Source: JBLNDJ01 sp050261515
Lineage (GTDB): Bacteria; Acidobacteriota; Terriglobia; Bryobacterales; Bryobacteraceae
DNA length: 64,000 nt
Direction of reading: 5' to 3'
Assembly (NCBI GenBank): GCA_050261515.1
Contig: JBLNDJ010000019.1
Span: forward strand, 43,750 to 107,749
Of the stretch, positions 1-8,652 are shown one piece after another. The notes under the pieces are model-generated. The model had not been told where the DNA came from. It saw only the letters and a program-made list of their open reading frames with translations, and made no database searches. The position numbers and the translations under genes are program-made. How positions within the stretch are numbered: the first letter of the stretch is position 1; each line of letters starts with the position of its first letter.

Positions 1-81
1 CGCGAGGACCGCGTCTTCGGCGTGGTCAACGTGCAGCCGGAATATGCGGGCAGGCCGTCGGGCCTCGAAAAGGGCAGGTAA
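1..81 (+). CDS. C-terminal 26 residues of a truncated unknown gene
   Basis: The frame is open from the window edge and stops at TAA 79-81, directly abutting the GTG start of the MFS gene at 82. Only a 26-residue tail is visible, ending in GLEKGR, which is not enough to name a family. Its position at the head of a carrier-kduD string suggests another sugar-acid catabolic gene in the same operon; that is inference only. Confidence 0.55.
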   Translation, partial: REDRVFGVVNVQPEYAGRPSGLEKGR

Positions 82-1371
82 GTGAACGTCGAGGCTCCGG
101 GCATCGCGGCGCGGACCGGCAGGTACCGCTGGAAGATCTGCGCGCTGCTGTTTTTTGCGGCGACGATCAACTACATGGACCGCCAGGTGCTCGGAGTCCT
201 TGCACCCGAGTTGCAGCGCTCCATCGGCTGGAACGAGGCGCAGTACGGCTACATCGTCACGGCGTTCCAGATCGCCTACGCCACCGCTTACCTGTTCTCC
301 GGGCGCATGATGGACTGGCTCGGAGTCCGTATCGGCTACGGGATCGCAATCGCCTTCTGGAGCCTCGCCGCGATGGCGCACTCGCTGGCCCACTCGGCGT
401 TCACGTTCGGCGCCGCGCGGTTCGCGCTCGGGCTAGGCGAGGCGGGCAACTTCCCGGCCGCGATCAAGACCGTGGCCGAGTGGTTTCCGAAGAAAGAGCG
501 CGCGCTGGCGACGGGCCTGTTCAACGCGGGCACGAACGTCGGGGCGGTGGTGACGCCGCTCGTGGTGCCGTGGATCGCGATCCACTACGGCTGGCGCTGG
601 GCGTTCGTGCTCACCGGTCTCGCCGGTTTCTTGTGGCTGGTCTTCTGGAGCCTGATATACCGCCGGCCGCACGAGCATCCCCGGCTCACCAAAGGCGAGT
701 TGGCCCACATCAACAGCGACGCCGAGGAGCCGCCCGTGCGGGTCCGGTGGGCGCGGCTGCTCGGGCGACGCCAGACCTGGGCGTTCGGACTCGCGAAGTT
801 TCTGACGGACCCGATCTGGTGGTTCTTCCTCTTCTGGCTGCCGAAGTTCCTGTATCAGAACTACGGGCTGACGCTTGGCCAGATCGGGCTTCCCCTGGTG
901 ATCATCTACCTCGCCGCCGATGTCGGGAGCGTGGCGGGAGGATGGCTGCCGACGTTTTTCATCAACCGGGGCTGGAGCGTGAACGCCGCGCGCAAGACCG
1001 CGATGCTGATCTGCGCGCTTGCCGTGGCGCCGATCCCGCTGGCGGCCGGCGCGACGAACCTGTGGGCCGGAGTCGCGCTGTTCGGACTGGCGGCGGGCGG
1101 CCACCAGGGCTTTTCGGCGAACGTGTACACGCTGGTTTCGGATATGTTCCCGCGGCGCGCGGTCGGCTCCGTCGTAGGAATCGGCGGAACGGCGGGCGCG
1201 ATCGGAGGCACGCTCATGGCCTCAATCGCGGGGCTCACGCTGCAATACACGGGCAGCTATCTGCCGCTGCTGCTGCTGTCGGGCGTGGTCTATCTGATCG
1301 CCATTTCGATCGTGCACCTGTTGGCCCCAAAACTCGCGATGGCGCAGCTGGAACTGGAGGCGGAAGGATGA
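82..1371 (+). CDS. MFS transporter, hexuronate/anion:cation symporter type (ExuT-like)
   Basis: Twelve-helix inner-membrane carrier of 429 residues. The first helix carries the NYMDRQ motif typical of the anion:cation symporter branch of the major facilitator superfamily, followed by the LGEAGNFPAA and EWFPKKERA segments that characterise hexuronate, glucarate and phthalate carriers. The GTG start at 82 follows immediately on the upstream stop, with AGGGCAGG as a plausible ribosome site. Its TGA overlaps the kduD ATG (ATGA at 1368-1371), so the two are translationally coupled. Pairing with kduD makes a hexuronate or ketodeoxyuronate the likeliest substrate; substrate choice is inferred, the family is secure. 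Confidence 0.9.
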   Translation: MNVEAPGIAARTGRYRWKICALLFFAATINYMDRQVLGVLAPELQRSIGWNEAQYGYIVTAFQIAYATAYLFSGRMMDWLGVRIGYGIAIAFWSLAAMAHSLAHSAFTFGAARFALGLGEAGNFPAAIKTVAEWFPKKERALATGLFNAGTNVGAVVTPLVVPWIAIHYGWRWAFVLTGLAGFLWLVFWSLIYRRPHEHPRLTKGELAHINSDAEEPPVRVRWARLLGRRQTWAFGLAKFLTDPIWWFFLFWLPKFLYQNYGLTLGQIGLPLVIIYLAADVGSVAGGWLPTFFINRGWSVNAARKTAMLICALAVAPIPLAAGATNLWAGVALFGLAAGGHQGFSANVYTLVSDMFPRRAVGSVVGIGGTAGAIGGTLMASIAGLTLQYTGSYLPLLLLSGVVYLIAISIVHLLAPKLAMAQLELEAEG

Positions 1372-2132
1372 TCCTGGAGTCGTTCAGCCTGAGCGGCATG
1401 ACCGCGCTGGTCACGGGAGCGGGTCGCGGCCTTGGCGCCGCCATCGCCGCCGGCCTTGCCGAGGCGGGCGCGGATGTCGCCTGCCACGCCAACGCCACCG
1501 ATCCCTCCGCGACCTGCAGGCGCATCGAACAGGCCGGCCGCCGCGCCTTCGCGCTCACAGGCGATCTGATAGACCGCAACGTCGCGCGCTCGCTCGTTGA
1601 GCGGACGGTGGAGCATTTCGGAAAGCTCGACATCCTGATCAACAACGCGGGCATGATCCGGCGCCAGCCCGCGGTCGAGTTCTCCGAGGAGAACTGGGGC
1701 GACACGCTGGCGGTCCACCTGACGAGCGCATTTCTGCTCGCGCAGCGCGCGGCGCGGCACATGATCGCGCGCGGTTCGGGCGGCCGGATCGTCAACGTGG
1801 CCTCGCTGCTATCGTTCCAGGGAGGCATCACGGTGCCGGCCTACGCCGCCGCCAAAGGCGCGCTCGCTCAACTGACCAAGGCGCTCGCCAACGAGTGGGC
1901 GTCGAAAGGCGTCAACGTCAACGCCATCGCCCCCGGCTACATCGCGACGGACAACAACGCCGCTCTGCGAGCCGATCCTGTGCGTTCGCGGCAGATCCTG
2001 GAGCGGATCCCCGCCGGACGCTGGGGCAAATCGTCGGACATCCCGGGCGCGGTCGTCTTCCTCTGCTCGCCCGCCGCCGAATACGTCCACGGCCACGTGC
2101 TCGTGGTCGATGGCGGCTGGATGGGGCGCTAA
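1368..2132 (+). CDS. kduD: 2-dehydro-3-deoxy-D-gluconate 5-dehydrogenase (SDR family)
   Basis: 254-residue short-chain dehydrogenase. It matches KduD along its whole length: MILESFSL start, TGAGRGLG cofactor loop (residues 16-23), NNAG (92-95), catalytic Ser146, Tyr159 and Lys163, NVNAIAPGY, and a DGGW tail close to the enterobacterial protein. KduD reduces 2,5-diketo-3-deoxygluconate (from unsaturated uronates of pectin-type polymers) to KDG in the cytoplasm. The frame is open further upstream, but the ATG at 1368 gives the family start and an ATGA overlap with the carrier gene. A GH88/105 hydrolase at 42924-43961 would feed the same pathway. Confidence 0.93.
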   Translation: MILESFSLSGMTALVTGAGRGLGAAIAAGLAEAGADVACHANATDPSATCRRIEQAGRRAFALTGDLIDRNVARSLVERTVEHFGKLDILINNAGMIRRQPAVEFSEENWGDTLAVHLTSAFLLAQRAARHMIARGSGGRIVNVASLLSFQGGITVPAYAAAKGALAQLTKALANEWASKGVNVNAIAPGYIATDNNAALRADPVRSRQILERIPAGRWGKSSDIPGAVVFLCSPAAEYVHGHVLVVDGGWMGR

Positions 2133-2136
2133 CTCT

Positions 2137-2661
2137 CTATCCCCACAGATCAGGCGTACTGACCGGCTTCCCCTGCAGCTTCAGGTAGTAGAACAACTGC
2201 GACTTGTGCCGGTCCATGTGCTGGATCATGTGCAGCAATTGCCGGCCGAGGGCGAACTTCACGCCGGGCTCCCAGGGCGCCGCGGCCTCCTCGTTCGCCA
2301 GCCTCTCCTCGCCCGCCTGCGCGATCGCCTCGAGCGCGACGGCCTTGTCCGCTTCGAGCGCCTTCTTCGCCTCTTCGACGCTCGCCACCGTGGGCAGTTT
2401 GTCGGCCGGCGGCAGCATGTCTTCGGGCGGGATGTCTTCGAACTTCACGCCTTCCGGCAGGCCCCAGTCGCCGGTCACGAATCCCTTGCATGCCATACCG
2501 GACCCGCTGCCGAGGTGCAGCAGGAGCTGGCCGGTGGTCATCCAGTTGTTGCCGCTCGCAGGCTTCCAATCCAGGCAGCCCGGATCGACCTGGTCCATGA
2601 GTTTGGCGGTGGTCTTGTAGGTGAGTTCCACTTCGGCTTGCAAAAGCTGGGTCCAGTTCAT
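2137..2661 (-). CDS. DinB-like four-helix metal-binding protein
   Basis: 174-residue soluble protein of the DinB/YfiT type: an N-terminal helix (MNWTQLLQAE), a histidine in LLLHLG, and a C-terminal LLHMIQHMDRHKSQLFYYLK helix with the His residues expected for a divalent metal site. Members act as thiol transferases (bacillithiol or mycothiol type) or have no known role. The ATG at 2661 begins the domain; the longer upstream frame is not needed. Divergent from the aminotransferase across 61 bases. A minus-strand TAAACT box ends 10 bases before the ATG. Family moderately sure, function unknown. Confidence 0.75.
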   Translation of the reverse strand: MNWTQLLQAEVELTYKTTAKLMDQVDPGCLDWKPASGNNWMTTGQLLLHLGSGSGMACKGFVTGDWGLPEGVKFEDIPPEDMLPPADKLPTVASVEEAKKALEADKAVALEAIAQAGEERLANEEAAAPWEPGVKFALGRQLLHMIQHMDRHKSQLFYYLKLQGKPVSTPDLWG

Positions 2662-2722
2662 AATGCTGCCGAGTTTACGCCTTGGCCGCTGCCGCGCGCA
2701 ACGGCCATGCGACAATTTCGGA

Positions 2723-3910
2723 ATGCGCGAGCGTTTCCGCAGCCGCAGGACGGCGAACTTCACCGAATCCGTGATTCGCGAGATGACGCGCCTGGCCGTC
2801 CGCCACGGCGCGGTCAATCTGGCGCAGGGTTTCCCCGACTTCGAGGCGCCCGAGGAGATCAAAGAAGCCGCGCGGGCGGCCATCGCGGCGGACATCAACC
2901 AGTACGCCATCACCTGGGGCGCGAAGCCGCTGCGCGACGCCATTGCCGCGAAATACCGGCGCTGGTATGCGCTCGATATCGATCCCGAAGCCGAAATCAC
3001 GGTCTGCTGCGGCGCCACCGAAGGCATGATCGCCACGCTGCTCGCCATCATCGACCCCGGCGACGAAGTCGTCATCTTCGAGCCGTTCTACGAAAATTAC
3101 GGGCCCGATACCGAGCTCTGCGGCGCCACCCCTCGCTTTGTGACGCTCCGGCCGCCCGACTGGTCCTTCGACCGCGACGAGCTGCGCCGCGCCTTCAATC
3201 CGCGCACCAAGGCGATCGTCCTGAATACGCCGAACAATCCCACCGGCAAGGTTTTTTCGCGCGAGGAACTCGAATTCATCGCCGGGCTCTGCCGGGAGTT
3301 CGACGCCGTGGCGCTCACCGACGAAATCTACGAGCACATCGTGTACGACGGCGCCCGGCATGTTCCGATCATGACGCTGCCCGGCATGCGCGAACGCTCG
3401 CTGCTGGTCAACAGCCTCTCTAAGACCTACTCGGTGACGGGATGGCGCGTGGGCTGGGTGCTCGCGCCGCCCGATATCACGGCCTCCATCCGGAAGGTGC
3501 ACGATTTCCTTACGGTCGGGGCCGCCGCGCCTCTTCAGCATGCCGGAGCCGTCGCGCTCGCGCTGCCCGAGGACTACTACCGCAAACTCGCGCGGGACTA
3601 CGCCGCCCGGCGCGACGCGATCCTCCCCATGCTCGAAAGCGCCGGGTTCCGCACGTTCCCGCCCTGCGGCGCCTACTACGTGATGACGGATATTTCAGAC
3701 TTCGGCTTTCCCGACGACGTTGCCTTCGTGCGGCGGCTCATAGAGCGCGCCGGCGTCGCCGCCGTGCCCGGGTCGAGCTTCTTTTCCGGCGGCTCGCAGG
3801 CGGGCAGCCGCTACGTCCGCTTTTGCTTCTCGAAGAAATATGAGACGCTGGAAAAAGCCGGGGCGCTTCTGAATGAAGCCGCTCATAATCGCATACTTGA
3901 GCCCCGGTAA
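2723..3910 (+). CDS. PLP-dependent class I aminotransferase
   Basis: 395-residue fold-type I aminotransferase. NLAQGFPDF (32-40) and the TPNNPTGKVF segment are typical of methionine/kynurenine aminotransferase relatives; Asp200 in LTDEIYEH should bind the pyridine nitrogen and Lys234 in NSLSKTYSVTGWRVGW forms the Schiff base. It probably transfers amino groups between methionine or aromatic amino acids and 2-oxo acids; the exact substrate cannot be read from sequence. The ATG at 2723 matches the family N-terminus. A GACAAT box ends six bases upstream and there is no Shine-Dalgarno, hinting at a leaderless message. Confidence 0.88.
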   Translation: MRERFRSRRTANFTESVIREMTRLAVRHGAVNLAQGFPDFEAPEEIKEAARAAIAADINQYAITWGAKPLRDAIAAKYRRWYALDIDPEAEITVCCGATEGMIATLLAIIDPGDEVVIFEPFYENYGPDTELCGATPRFVTLRPPDWSFDRDELRRAFNPRTKAIVLNTPNNPTGKVFSREELEFIAGLCREFDAVALTDEIYEHIVYDGARHVPIMTLPGMRERSLLVNSLSKTYSVTGWRVGWVLAPPDITASIRKVHDFLTVGAAAPLQHAGAVALALPEDYYRKLARDYAARRDAILPMLESAGFRTFPPCGAYYVMTDISDFGFPDDVAFVRRLIERAGVAAVPGSSFFSGGSQAGSRYVRFCFSKKYETLEKAGALLNEAAHNRILEPR

Positions 3911-3931
3911 GCGCCATTCGGAGTGGGGAAT

Positions 3932-4315
3932 ATGCTGCCGAGTTTTCTAATACCCGAGGCGATCATCCGGGAAGACGGCGAAGGCCCCGTCATCGGCCTT
4001 GGCTCGTCCAAAGGCAAGTTGCTGCTCCTGACTCTCGGAATCACCCGCATCATCGAACAGGAGAGCCTGGAGATTTCCATCTGGGGCTCCGCGGACCAGC
4101 AAGACTGGGGCGCGCGGCCCATCGTGGTTTTCCCCCAGAAGTTCTACTGCGGAACCTACCAGTTGCTGCTCGACTTGAGCGAACATCCCGAAGTGCAATA
4201 TTTGAAAGCGAAATGCAAGGTCGCCCGGTGGGGCCGCGGAGAACCCAAGCCGCTGTTCGGTGCGTACCTTTTTGCGCAGGAGACCGAGCCGCGCGCCGTG
4301 GCCGGCGTCGCCTGA
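3932..4315 (+). CDS. small conserved-looking protein of unknown function
   Basis: 127 residues with no signal peptide or membrane segment. The pattern is beta-rich: a hydrophobic strand GKLLLLTLGITRI, an ISIWGS strand, a PIVVFPQKFYCGTYQLLLDL segment and a C-terminal GAYLFAQE. I do not recognise a family. GGAGTGGGG precedes the ATG at 3932, which makes this start better than the GTG at 3923. It follows the aminotransferase by 21 bases on the same strand and could be co-transcribed. It converges with larB across 63 bases that hold only a GC-rich hairpin (GCGGCG / CGCCGC). Confidence 0.65.
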   Translation: MLPSFLIPEAIIREDGEGPVIGLGSSKGKLLLLTLGITRIIEQESLEISIWGSADQQDWGARPIVVFPQKFYCGTYQLLLDLSEHPEVQYLKAKCKVARWGRGEPKPLFGAYLFAQETEPRAVAGVA

Positions 4316-4378
4316 TCACGCCGGTACAAAGTGCGGCGAGGCGTTCCAGCCCGCCGCGAAACAACCGGCACCGGCTGC

Positions 4379-5125
4379 TCAGAGCCTGTTGATCAGGCTC
4401 GCAACGTAGCCGGCGCCGAACCCGTTGTCGATGTTCACCACCGTCACGTTGCTCGCGCAGCTATTCAGCATCCCCAGCAGCGCGGCGAGGCCGTGGAAGC
4501 TGGCCCCGTAGCCGACGCTGGTCGGCACCGCGATCACCGGGCAGGACACCAGTCCTCCGACCACGCTCGGCAGTGCGCCTTCCATCCCGGCGCACACCAC
4601 GACGACCCGGGCCGCCATCAGCCGGTCGCGGCTGTTCATGAGCCGGTGGATGCCCGCCACCCCGATATCGAAGATGGCATCCACGTCGTTGCCCATGACC
4701 TCGGCGGTAACCTGCGCCTCCTCGGCCACGGGAATGTCGCTCGTGCCCGCCGAGATGACCGCGATCTTCCCTTTGCCCTGAATCTTCCGGTCGCACCACA
4801 CGCGCAGCGCGCCCGAAAGCGGAAAATACTCGACCTCGGGCACGCGCGCGCGCACCTGCTTCGCCGTTTCGGCGTCCGCGCGCGTGATGAGCACGTTGGG
4901 AGCCTTGCTCAGCAGGTGCGTGGCGATCTCGGTCACCTGTTCCGGAGTTTTGCCCTTGGCGAAGATCACCTCCGGCATCCCGTGCCGCAGCGCGCGATGA
5001 TGATCGACCTTGGCGAAGCCCAAGTCCTCGAACGGCAGGTGCCGCATCCGCTCGACCGCCGCATCGACGTCCACCTCTCCGCTCCGCACCGACTCGAGCA
5101 GAGCCCGGATCTGTTCCTGTGTCAT
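4379..5125 (-). CDS. larB: nickel-pincer cofactor biosynthesis protein LarB
   Basis: 248-residue AIR-carboxylase-like protein. The N-terminal RALLESVRSGEVDVDAA helix and the PurE-like core (AVISAGTSDIPVAEEA, NDVDAIFDIGVAGIHRL, VVVCAGMEGALPSVVGGL) are diagnostic of LarB, which carboxylates and hydrolyses nicotinic acid adenine dinucleotide as the first step to the nickel-pincer nucleotide of lactate racemase-type enzymes. The ATG at 5125 has GGAG seven bases upstream; a TTG 18 bases earlier has none. No larC, larE or larA is visible nearby. It follows the TPR operon by 33 bases and may be read through from it. Confidence 0.92.
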   Translation of the reverse strand: MTQEQIRALLESVRSGEVDVDAAVERMRHLPFEDLGFAKVDHHRALRHGMPEVIFAKGKTPEQVTEIATHLLSKAPNVLITRADAETAKQVRARVPEVEYFPLSGALRVWCDRKIQGKGKIAVISAGTSDIPVAEEAQVTAEVMGNDVDAIFDIGVAGIHRLMNSRDRLMAARVVVVCAGMEGALPSVVGGLVSCPVIAVPTSVGYGASFHGLAALLGMLNSCASNVTVVNIDNGFGAGYVASLINRL

Positions 5126-5158
5126 CAGACTCCAGCCTACCAAGCCCGGATCGTTAGC

Positions 5159-6064
5159 TCACGGCCGCGGGTCTTCCGTGCGCTTCTTGAGCGCCCGATA
5201 GATCTCGAACTCCCGCTGCGCTTTGTCGCGCATTCCCGCGTTCTGGAACAGCCGGCCCAGCACATAGTGCAGACGGTAATCGTCAGGCTTGAGCTCGATC
5301 GCCTTTTCAACTTCCCTCCGGGCCGCATCGAGATCATTCACGCGGGAATGCGCCTTGCTCAACTGTTCGTGCGACCCGGCATGGTCGGGCGCGAGTTCGA
5401 CCGCGCGGGTCAGGTACGGCAGCGCCTCCTCGGACCGGTTCTGCTTGAGCAGCACCCGCCCGAGATTCAGGACCGGCGTCGGATCGTAAATCGATTCCGC
5501 CGGCTGCCATTCGATCGCTTTTCTGTACGCGGCAGCCGCGTCGTCGAGCCGCTGCATCTGCTCGAAGGCGCTTCCGATTCCGTTTTGCGCGAACACGTTC
5601 CGCGCGTCCAGGGTCAGGCAGTGTCGAAACGCCGCAACCGTCTCTTCATACCTCTCGCGAAGAAACCGGACCTCGCCCAGATAGTTGCAGGTTTGCAGGT
5701 CTTTCGGATTCAGTTCGAGCGCCCTGGTGAGATCCCGGTCGGCGCTTGAATAATCTTCGAGCATCGCGTGGCTCAGGCCGGCGATCTTCGACTCGAACGC
5801 CGTGGGCTTGCGGTACTTCGCCGCTTCGGAATACTCGCGCAACGCTTCGGACGGCTTCGATTGCCTGAAGAAAATGAACCCGAGTACCGCGTGGGCTTCA
5901 GCAGACGCGGGCCGTTCTTTGAGGAAGCGTTGGATGAGGGGGAGCGCCTCGTCGAGCTTCCCATCCCGCACGAGCGACTGCGCCCGCGCGAGAAGGTCCT
6001 GCCCCACCGCGGAGACGGCTGCGCAGAGCCATACGGCCGCGAGAGCGGCAGCGCGAACCTTCAC
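5159..6064 (-). CDS. exported TPR-repeat protein (first of two paralogues flanking CRTAC1)
   Basis: 301 residues: an N-terminal signal peptide (VKVRAAALAAVWLCAAVSAVGQ region, trimmed here to VKVRAAALAAVW) and then about seven tetratricopeptide repeats, for example ARREVEKAIELKPDDYRLHY. The GTG at 6064 overlaps the CRTAC1 stop as GTGA (6061-6064), so translation is coupled to it. The architecture and order of repeats match the protein at 7711-8625 (shared RLDDAAAAYR and LGRVLLKQN segments), so the two are paralogues. TPR arrays mediate protein-protein contact; here most likely a periplasmic or surface scaffold for the CRTAC1 protein. Partner is inferred from synteny. Confidence 0.85.
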   Translation of the reverse strand: MKVRAAALAAVWLCAAVSAVGQDLLARAQSLVRDGKLDEALPLIQRFLKERPASAEAHAVLGFIFFRQSKPSEALREYSEAAKYRKPTAFESKIAGLSHAMLEDYSSADRDLTRALELNPKDLQTCNYLGEVRFLRERYEETVAAFRHCLTLDARNVFAQNGIGSAFEQMQRLDDAAAAYRKAIEWQPAESIYDPTPVLNLGRVLLKQNRSEEALPYLTRAVELAPDHAGSHEQLSKAHSRVNDLDAARREVEKAIELKPDDYRLHYVLGRLFQNAGMRDKAQREFEIYRALKKRTEDPRP

Positions 6065-7701
6065 TTCTCTTCCACCTCCAGAATCTGATCGGCGCGCACG
6101 TTCCGGATCGTCTGAACGTTTCCGCTCGGCCACCGGATCTCTATTGTTGCCGCGACCGCCGCCGTCCCGAGTCCGAAGTGAACCCGCTTGTCGCCCGAGG
6201 AAAGATAGCTGCTTGCGGTCGTCGCCGTCGCATACTGCCGGCGCTGGGCCGTCGCGACCATCACCTCCGCGCCGATCCCGTCCCGGTTGCTCTTGCGCCC
6301 GGTGAGCTTCAGGGTTAGCCAGTGATTTTGGGTTTGCGTGCGGTTGTAGACGAGATGCGTGGGCCCTTCGCTGGTCGAGACGACGGCGTCGAGGCGTCCG
6401 TCGTTGTCGATGTCGCCGAGCGCCAGGCCGCGGCCCGCCCAGGCCTGCGTGAAAACGCTGCCCGATTCCGCCGAAACGTCCACAAAACCGCGGCCGGTGT
6501 TGCGCGCCAACAGCAGCGGCTCCTCGTACTTCAGATTCGGGTTCACAATGCCGATCGTGTCCAGCACGTGCCCCTGCGAGATGAGCAGGTCTTTCCAGCC
6601 GTCATTGTCGTAATCGATGAACCGCAGGCCCATGCCCGAGTGCTGCAGCGTGATGTTGGCGAGGCCGGTCGAGCGGGACGTGTACTCGAAGCCCGCCTTC
6701 CCCGTGTTGCGGTAGAGCGCGTACATCTCGAGGGCGAGGTCCGCCACCGCGAGATCGGGCAGCCCGTCGTTGTCGTAGTCCGCGAAATCCACGCCCATGC
6801 CCGCGTACGTGCGCCCGTCTTCGCTGACCCCGAGACCCGCGAGCAGCGCCATTTCCTCGAACGTGCCGTTTCCCCTGTTGCGGTAAAAGAACCCGGGCAT
6901 CGTGTCGTTGGCCACGTACAGATCGATGCGCCCGTCGCGGTCGTAATCGGCCAGCGCGACACCCAGGCCCTTGCCGGGCTTCGAGATCCCGATCTTGCGG
7001 GACACCTCGGTGAACCGTCCGCCGCCGTCGTTGTGGAACACCAGCGGCGCGATCGCCTTGAACGCGTCCGGGCTGCAATACGCGCGAATCGTCTCGTTGA
7101 CCAGGCAGGGCCGGTCGTCGAAGTCCCACTCCACATAGCGAAGGACGACCAGGTCCAGCAGCCCGTCCTGATCGAGATCCACCCAGGCGGCGCTGCTCGA
7201 CCAGCCGCTCCCGCCGGCGCCCGACTTCTCCGTGACGTCCGTGAACGTGCCGTCGCCGTTGTTGTGATAGAGGCGGTTGCCCCCGTACTCCGTCACGTAG
7301 AGATCGGCGTAACCGTCGTTGTCGTAGTCGCCCGCGGCCGCGCCCAGCCCGTAGCCCATTCCCTGTACACCGGCTTTTACGGTGACGTCTTCGAACTGGC
7401 CGTCGGGCTTCTGGTGATACAGCCGGTGCCAGTGCTTCGGATCGCTCTTTCGCGGGATCGTGCCCAACGGCGTGGGATCGCTGATCGGCGCGCCGTTTAC
7501 GAGGAAAACATCGAGCCGGCCGTCGTTATCGTAGTCGAGCAGAGCCACGCCCGAGCCCATGATCTCGAGCATGTACTTCTTCGCGGTCTGGAACGCGGTG
7601 TGGCGAAAATCGATACCGCTTCCGGGCGTGGCGTCCACGAAATTGCCCGCCGGCCGAACCTGCGCCAGTAGGGACAGTCCTAAAAGGAGAGATCGCCACA
7701 T
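6061..7701 (-). CDS. CRTAC1-family secreted protein: FG-GAP/VCBS repeats plus ASPIC/UnbV domain
   Basis: 546 residues with a signal peptide (MWRSLLLGLSLLAQV). The body is a beta-propeller of FG-GAP/VCBS repeats containing many calcium-binding DYDNDGxxDL loops (LLDYDNDGRLD, AGDYDNDGYADL, DYDRDGRIDLY, DIDNDGRLD). The last ~70 residues form an ASPIC/UnbV domain (GIGAEVMV, VHFGLG, IEIRWPSGNVQTI). Such proteins are abundant in Acidobacteriota and Planctomycetes and are presumed extracellular, adhesive or glycan-binding; no biochemical role is settled. It sits between two paralogous TPR genes in one operon and overlaps the downstream one. Confidence 0.93.
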   Translation of the reverse strand: MWRSLLLGLSLLAQVRPAGNFVDATPGSGIDFRHTAFQTAKKYMLEIMGSGVALLDYDNDGRLDVFLVNGAPISDPTPLGTIPRKSDPKHWHRLYHQKPDGQFEDVTVKAGVQGMGYGLGAAAGDYDNDGYADLYVTEYGGNRLYHNNGDGTFTDVTEKSGAGGSGWSSSAAWVDLDQDGLLDLVVLRYVEWDFDDRPCLVNETIRAYCSPDAFKAIAPLVFHNDGGGRFTEVSRKIGISKPGKGLGVALADYDRDGRIDLYVANDTMPGFFYRNRGNGTFEEMALLAGLGVSEDGRTYAGMGVDFADYDNDGLPDLAVADLALEMYALYRNTGKAGFEYTSRSTGLANITLQHSGMGLRFIDYDNDGWKDLLISQGHVLDTIGIVNPNLKYEEPLLLARNTGRGFVDVSAESGSVFTQAWAGRGLALGDIDNDGRLDAVVSTSEGPTHLVYNRTQTQNHWLTLKLTGRKSNRDGIGAEVMVATAQRRQYATATTASSYLSSGDKRVHFGLGTAAVAATIEIRWPSGNVQTIRNVRADQILEVEEK

Positions 7702-7710
7702 AGCTTGCGC

Positions 7711-8625
7711 TCAGCGCGGATCGGTGTCTGGGGTCGAGTGCGTCCCCACCAGCGCTTCGTACGTCTCGAGCTCCGCCTTCGCCTTCTCCATCATGCCGGC
7801 CTTGCGGTACAACTGGCCGAGTGTGAAATGGAAGCGCGCCACCTTGGGGCCGAGTTCGATCGCCTTTTCCAGTTCCCGCTGAGCGGCGTCGATGCGGCCC
7901 AGCGAAGAGTACGCCTTCCCGAGCTCTTCGTGCGCCTGCGCATTGTCCGGCCCCGCCGCAACCGCGCGTCGGAGAAAGGGCAGCGCCTCATCCGGTTTGT
8001 TCTGCTTTAGCAGGACGCGGCCCAGCGCATGAAGCGGCGCGGGATCCTCGCCGGGTCCCGGTGTCTGCCAGCCGAGCGCGGTCCGGTACGCCGCGGCGGC
8101 ATCGTCAAGCCGGCTGAGCAGCTCATAGGAGAGGCCGATTCCGGTCTGGGCCGAAACGGTTTTTGGCGCGAGGCCGAGGGAGCGCTCGAAGTCGGCGATC
8201 GCGTCCGCGTAGTGCTGCTGCTCGAACCGCAGGTGGCCGCGCGCCTCCCACCCCCTGGCGTCCTCCGGATTCATCTCGAGCGCGCGGCTCAGCCACTTTT
8301 CGGCATCGGAGTACATGCTCAGCATGGCGCAGCTCAGCGCGAAGTTCTTCAACTCGGATGCCGTGAGGTCGCGCAGCTTCGCGGTCTCGACGTACTCCCC
8401 CATCGATTCCTTGGGCTTCTTCTGCTTGAGGAGAACGAGCGCCAGCAGCGCGTGGGCGTCGGCCGAGTCAGGCTCGGTCTCGAGGCTCCGCCGCGCCATC
8501 CGCTCCGCATCCGCCCACTTCCCGTTCGCGGCGAGCGACTGCGCCTCCCGCAGTGTCTGCCCGGCGCTGGGCAGCGCCGCGGCGAACGCAAGAAAGCTGA
8601 GTGCAAGTGCACAGGACTTCAACAT
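7711..8625 (-). CDS. exported TPR-repeat protein (second paralogue, operon head)
   Basis: 304 residues with a signal peptide (MLKSCALALSFLAFAAALPS) followed by TPR units across the whole chain (RSLETEPDSADAHALLA, RALEMNPEDARGWEARG, KAIELGPKVARFHFTLG). The ATG at 8625 has GAGG just upstream; an ATG at 8649 lies beyond the putative TATAAT box and is less likely. It is the first gene of the 8625-to-5159 operon, ten bases ahead of CRTAC1. The paralogous TPR gene downstream shares repeat order and linker motifs, so an ancestral TPR gene appears to have duplicated around CRTAC1. Confidence 0.85.
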   Translation of the reverse strand: MLKSCALALSFLAFAAALPSAGQTLREAQSLAANGKWADAERMARRSLETEPDSADAHALLALVLLKQKKPKESMGEYVETAKLRDLTASELKNFALSCAMLSMYSDAEKWLSRALEMNPEDARGWEARGHLRFEQQHYADAIADFERSLGLAPKTVSAQTGIGLSYELLSRLDDAAAAYRTALGWQTPGPGEDPAPLHALGRVLLKQNKPDEALPFLRRAVAAGPDNAQAHEELGKAYSSLGRIDAAQRELEKAIELGPKVARFHFTLGQLYRKAGMMEKAKAELETYEALVGTHSTPDTDPR

Positions 8626-8638
8626 CCGGCCTCGCCGT

Positions 8639-8644
8639 ATTATA
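8639..8644 (-). promoter_or_regulatory. consensus -10 box TATAAT for the TPR-CRTAC1-TPR operon
   Basis: Minus-strand TATAAT, thirteen bases before the ATG at 8625. The expected -35 position carries GGAGGT, which is part of the REP repeat and not a -35 match. The predicted start leaves a leader of about six bases. The left REP repeat of the RAYT element lies immediately upstream, so any original upstream control region may have been displaced by that insertion. Confidence 0.5.
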
Positions 8645-8652
8645 GACATCGG

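Noticed and set aside
480..1367. Upstream extension of the kduD frame by about 296 codons
   Set aside because: Those codons overlap the MFS gene in another frame and have no homology; the KduD start at 1368 matches the family and gives ATGA coupling.
2621..2722. 34-codon N-terminal extension of the aminotransferase
   Set aside because: It would overlap the divergent DinB gene start and adds sequence without homology; the ATG at 2723 fits the family.
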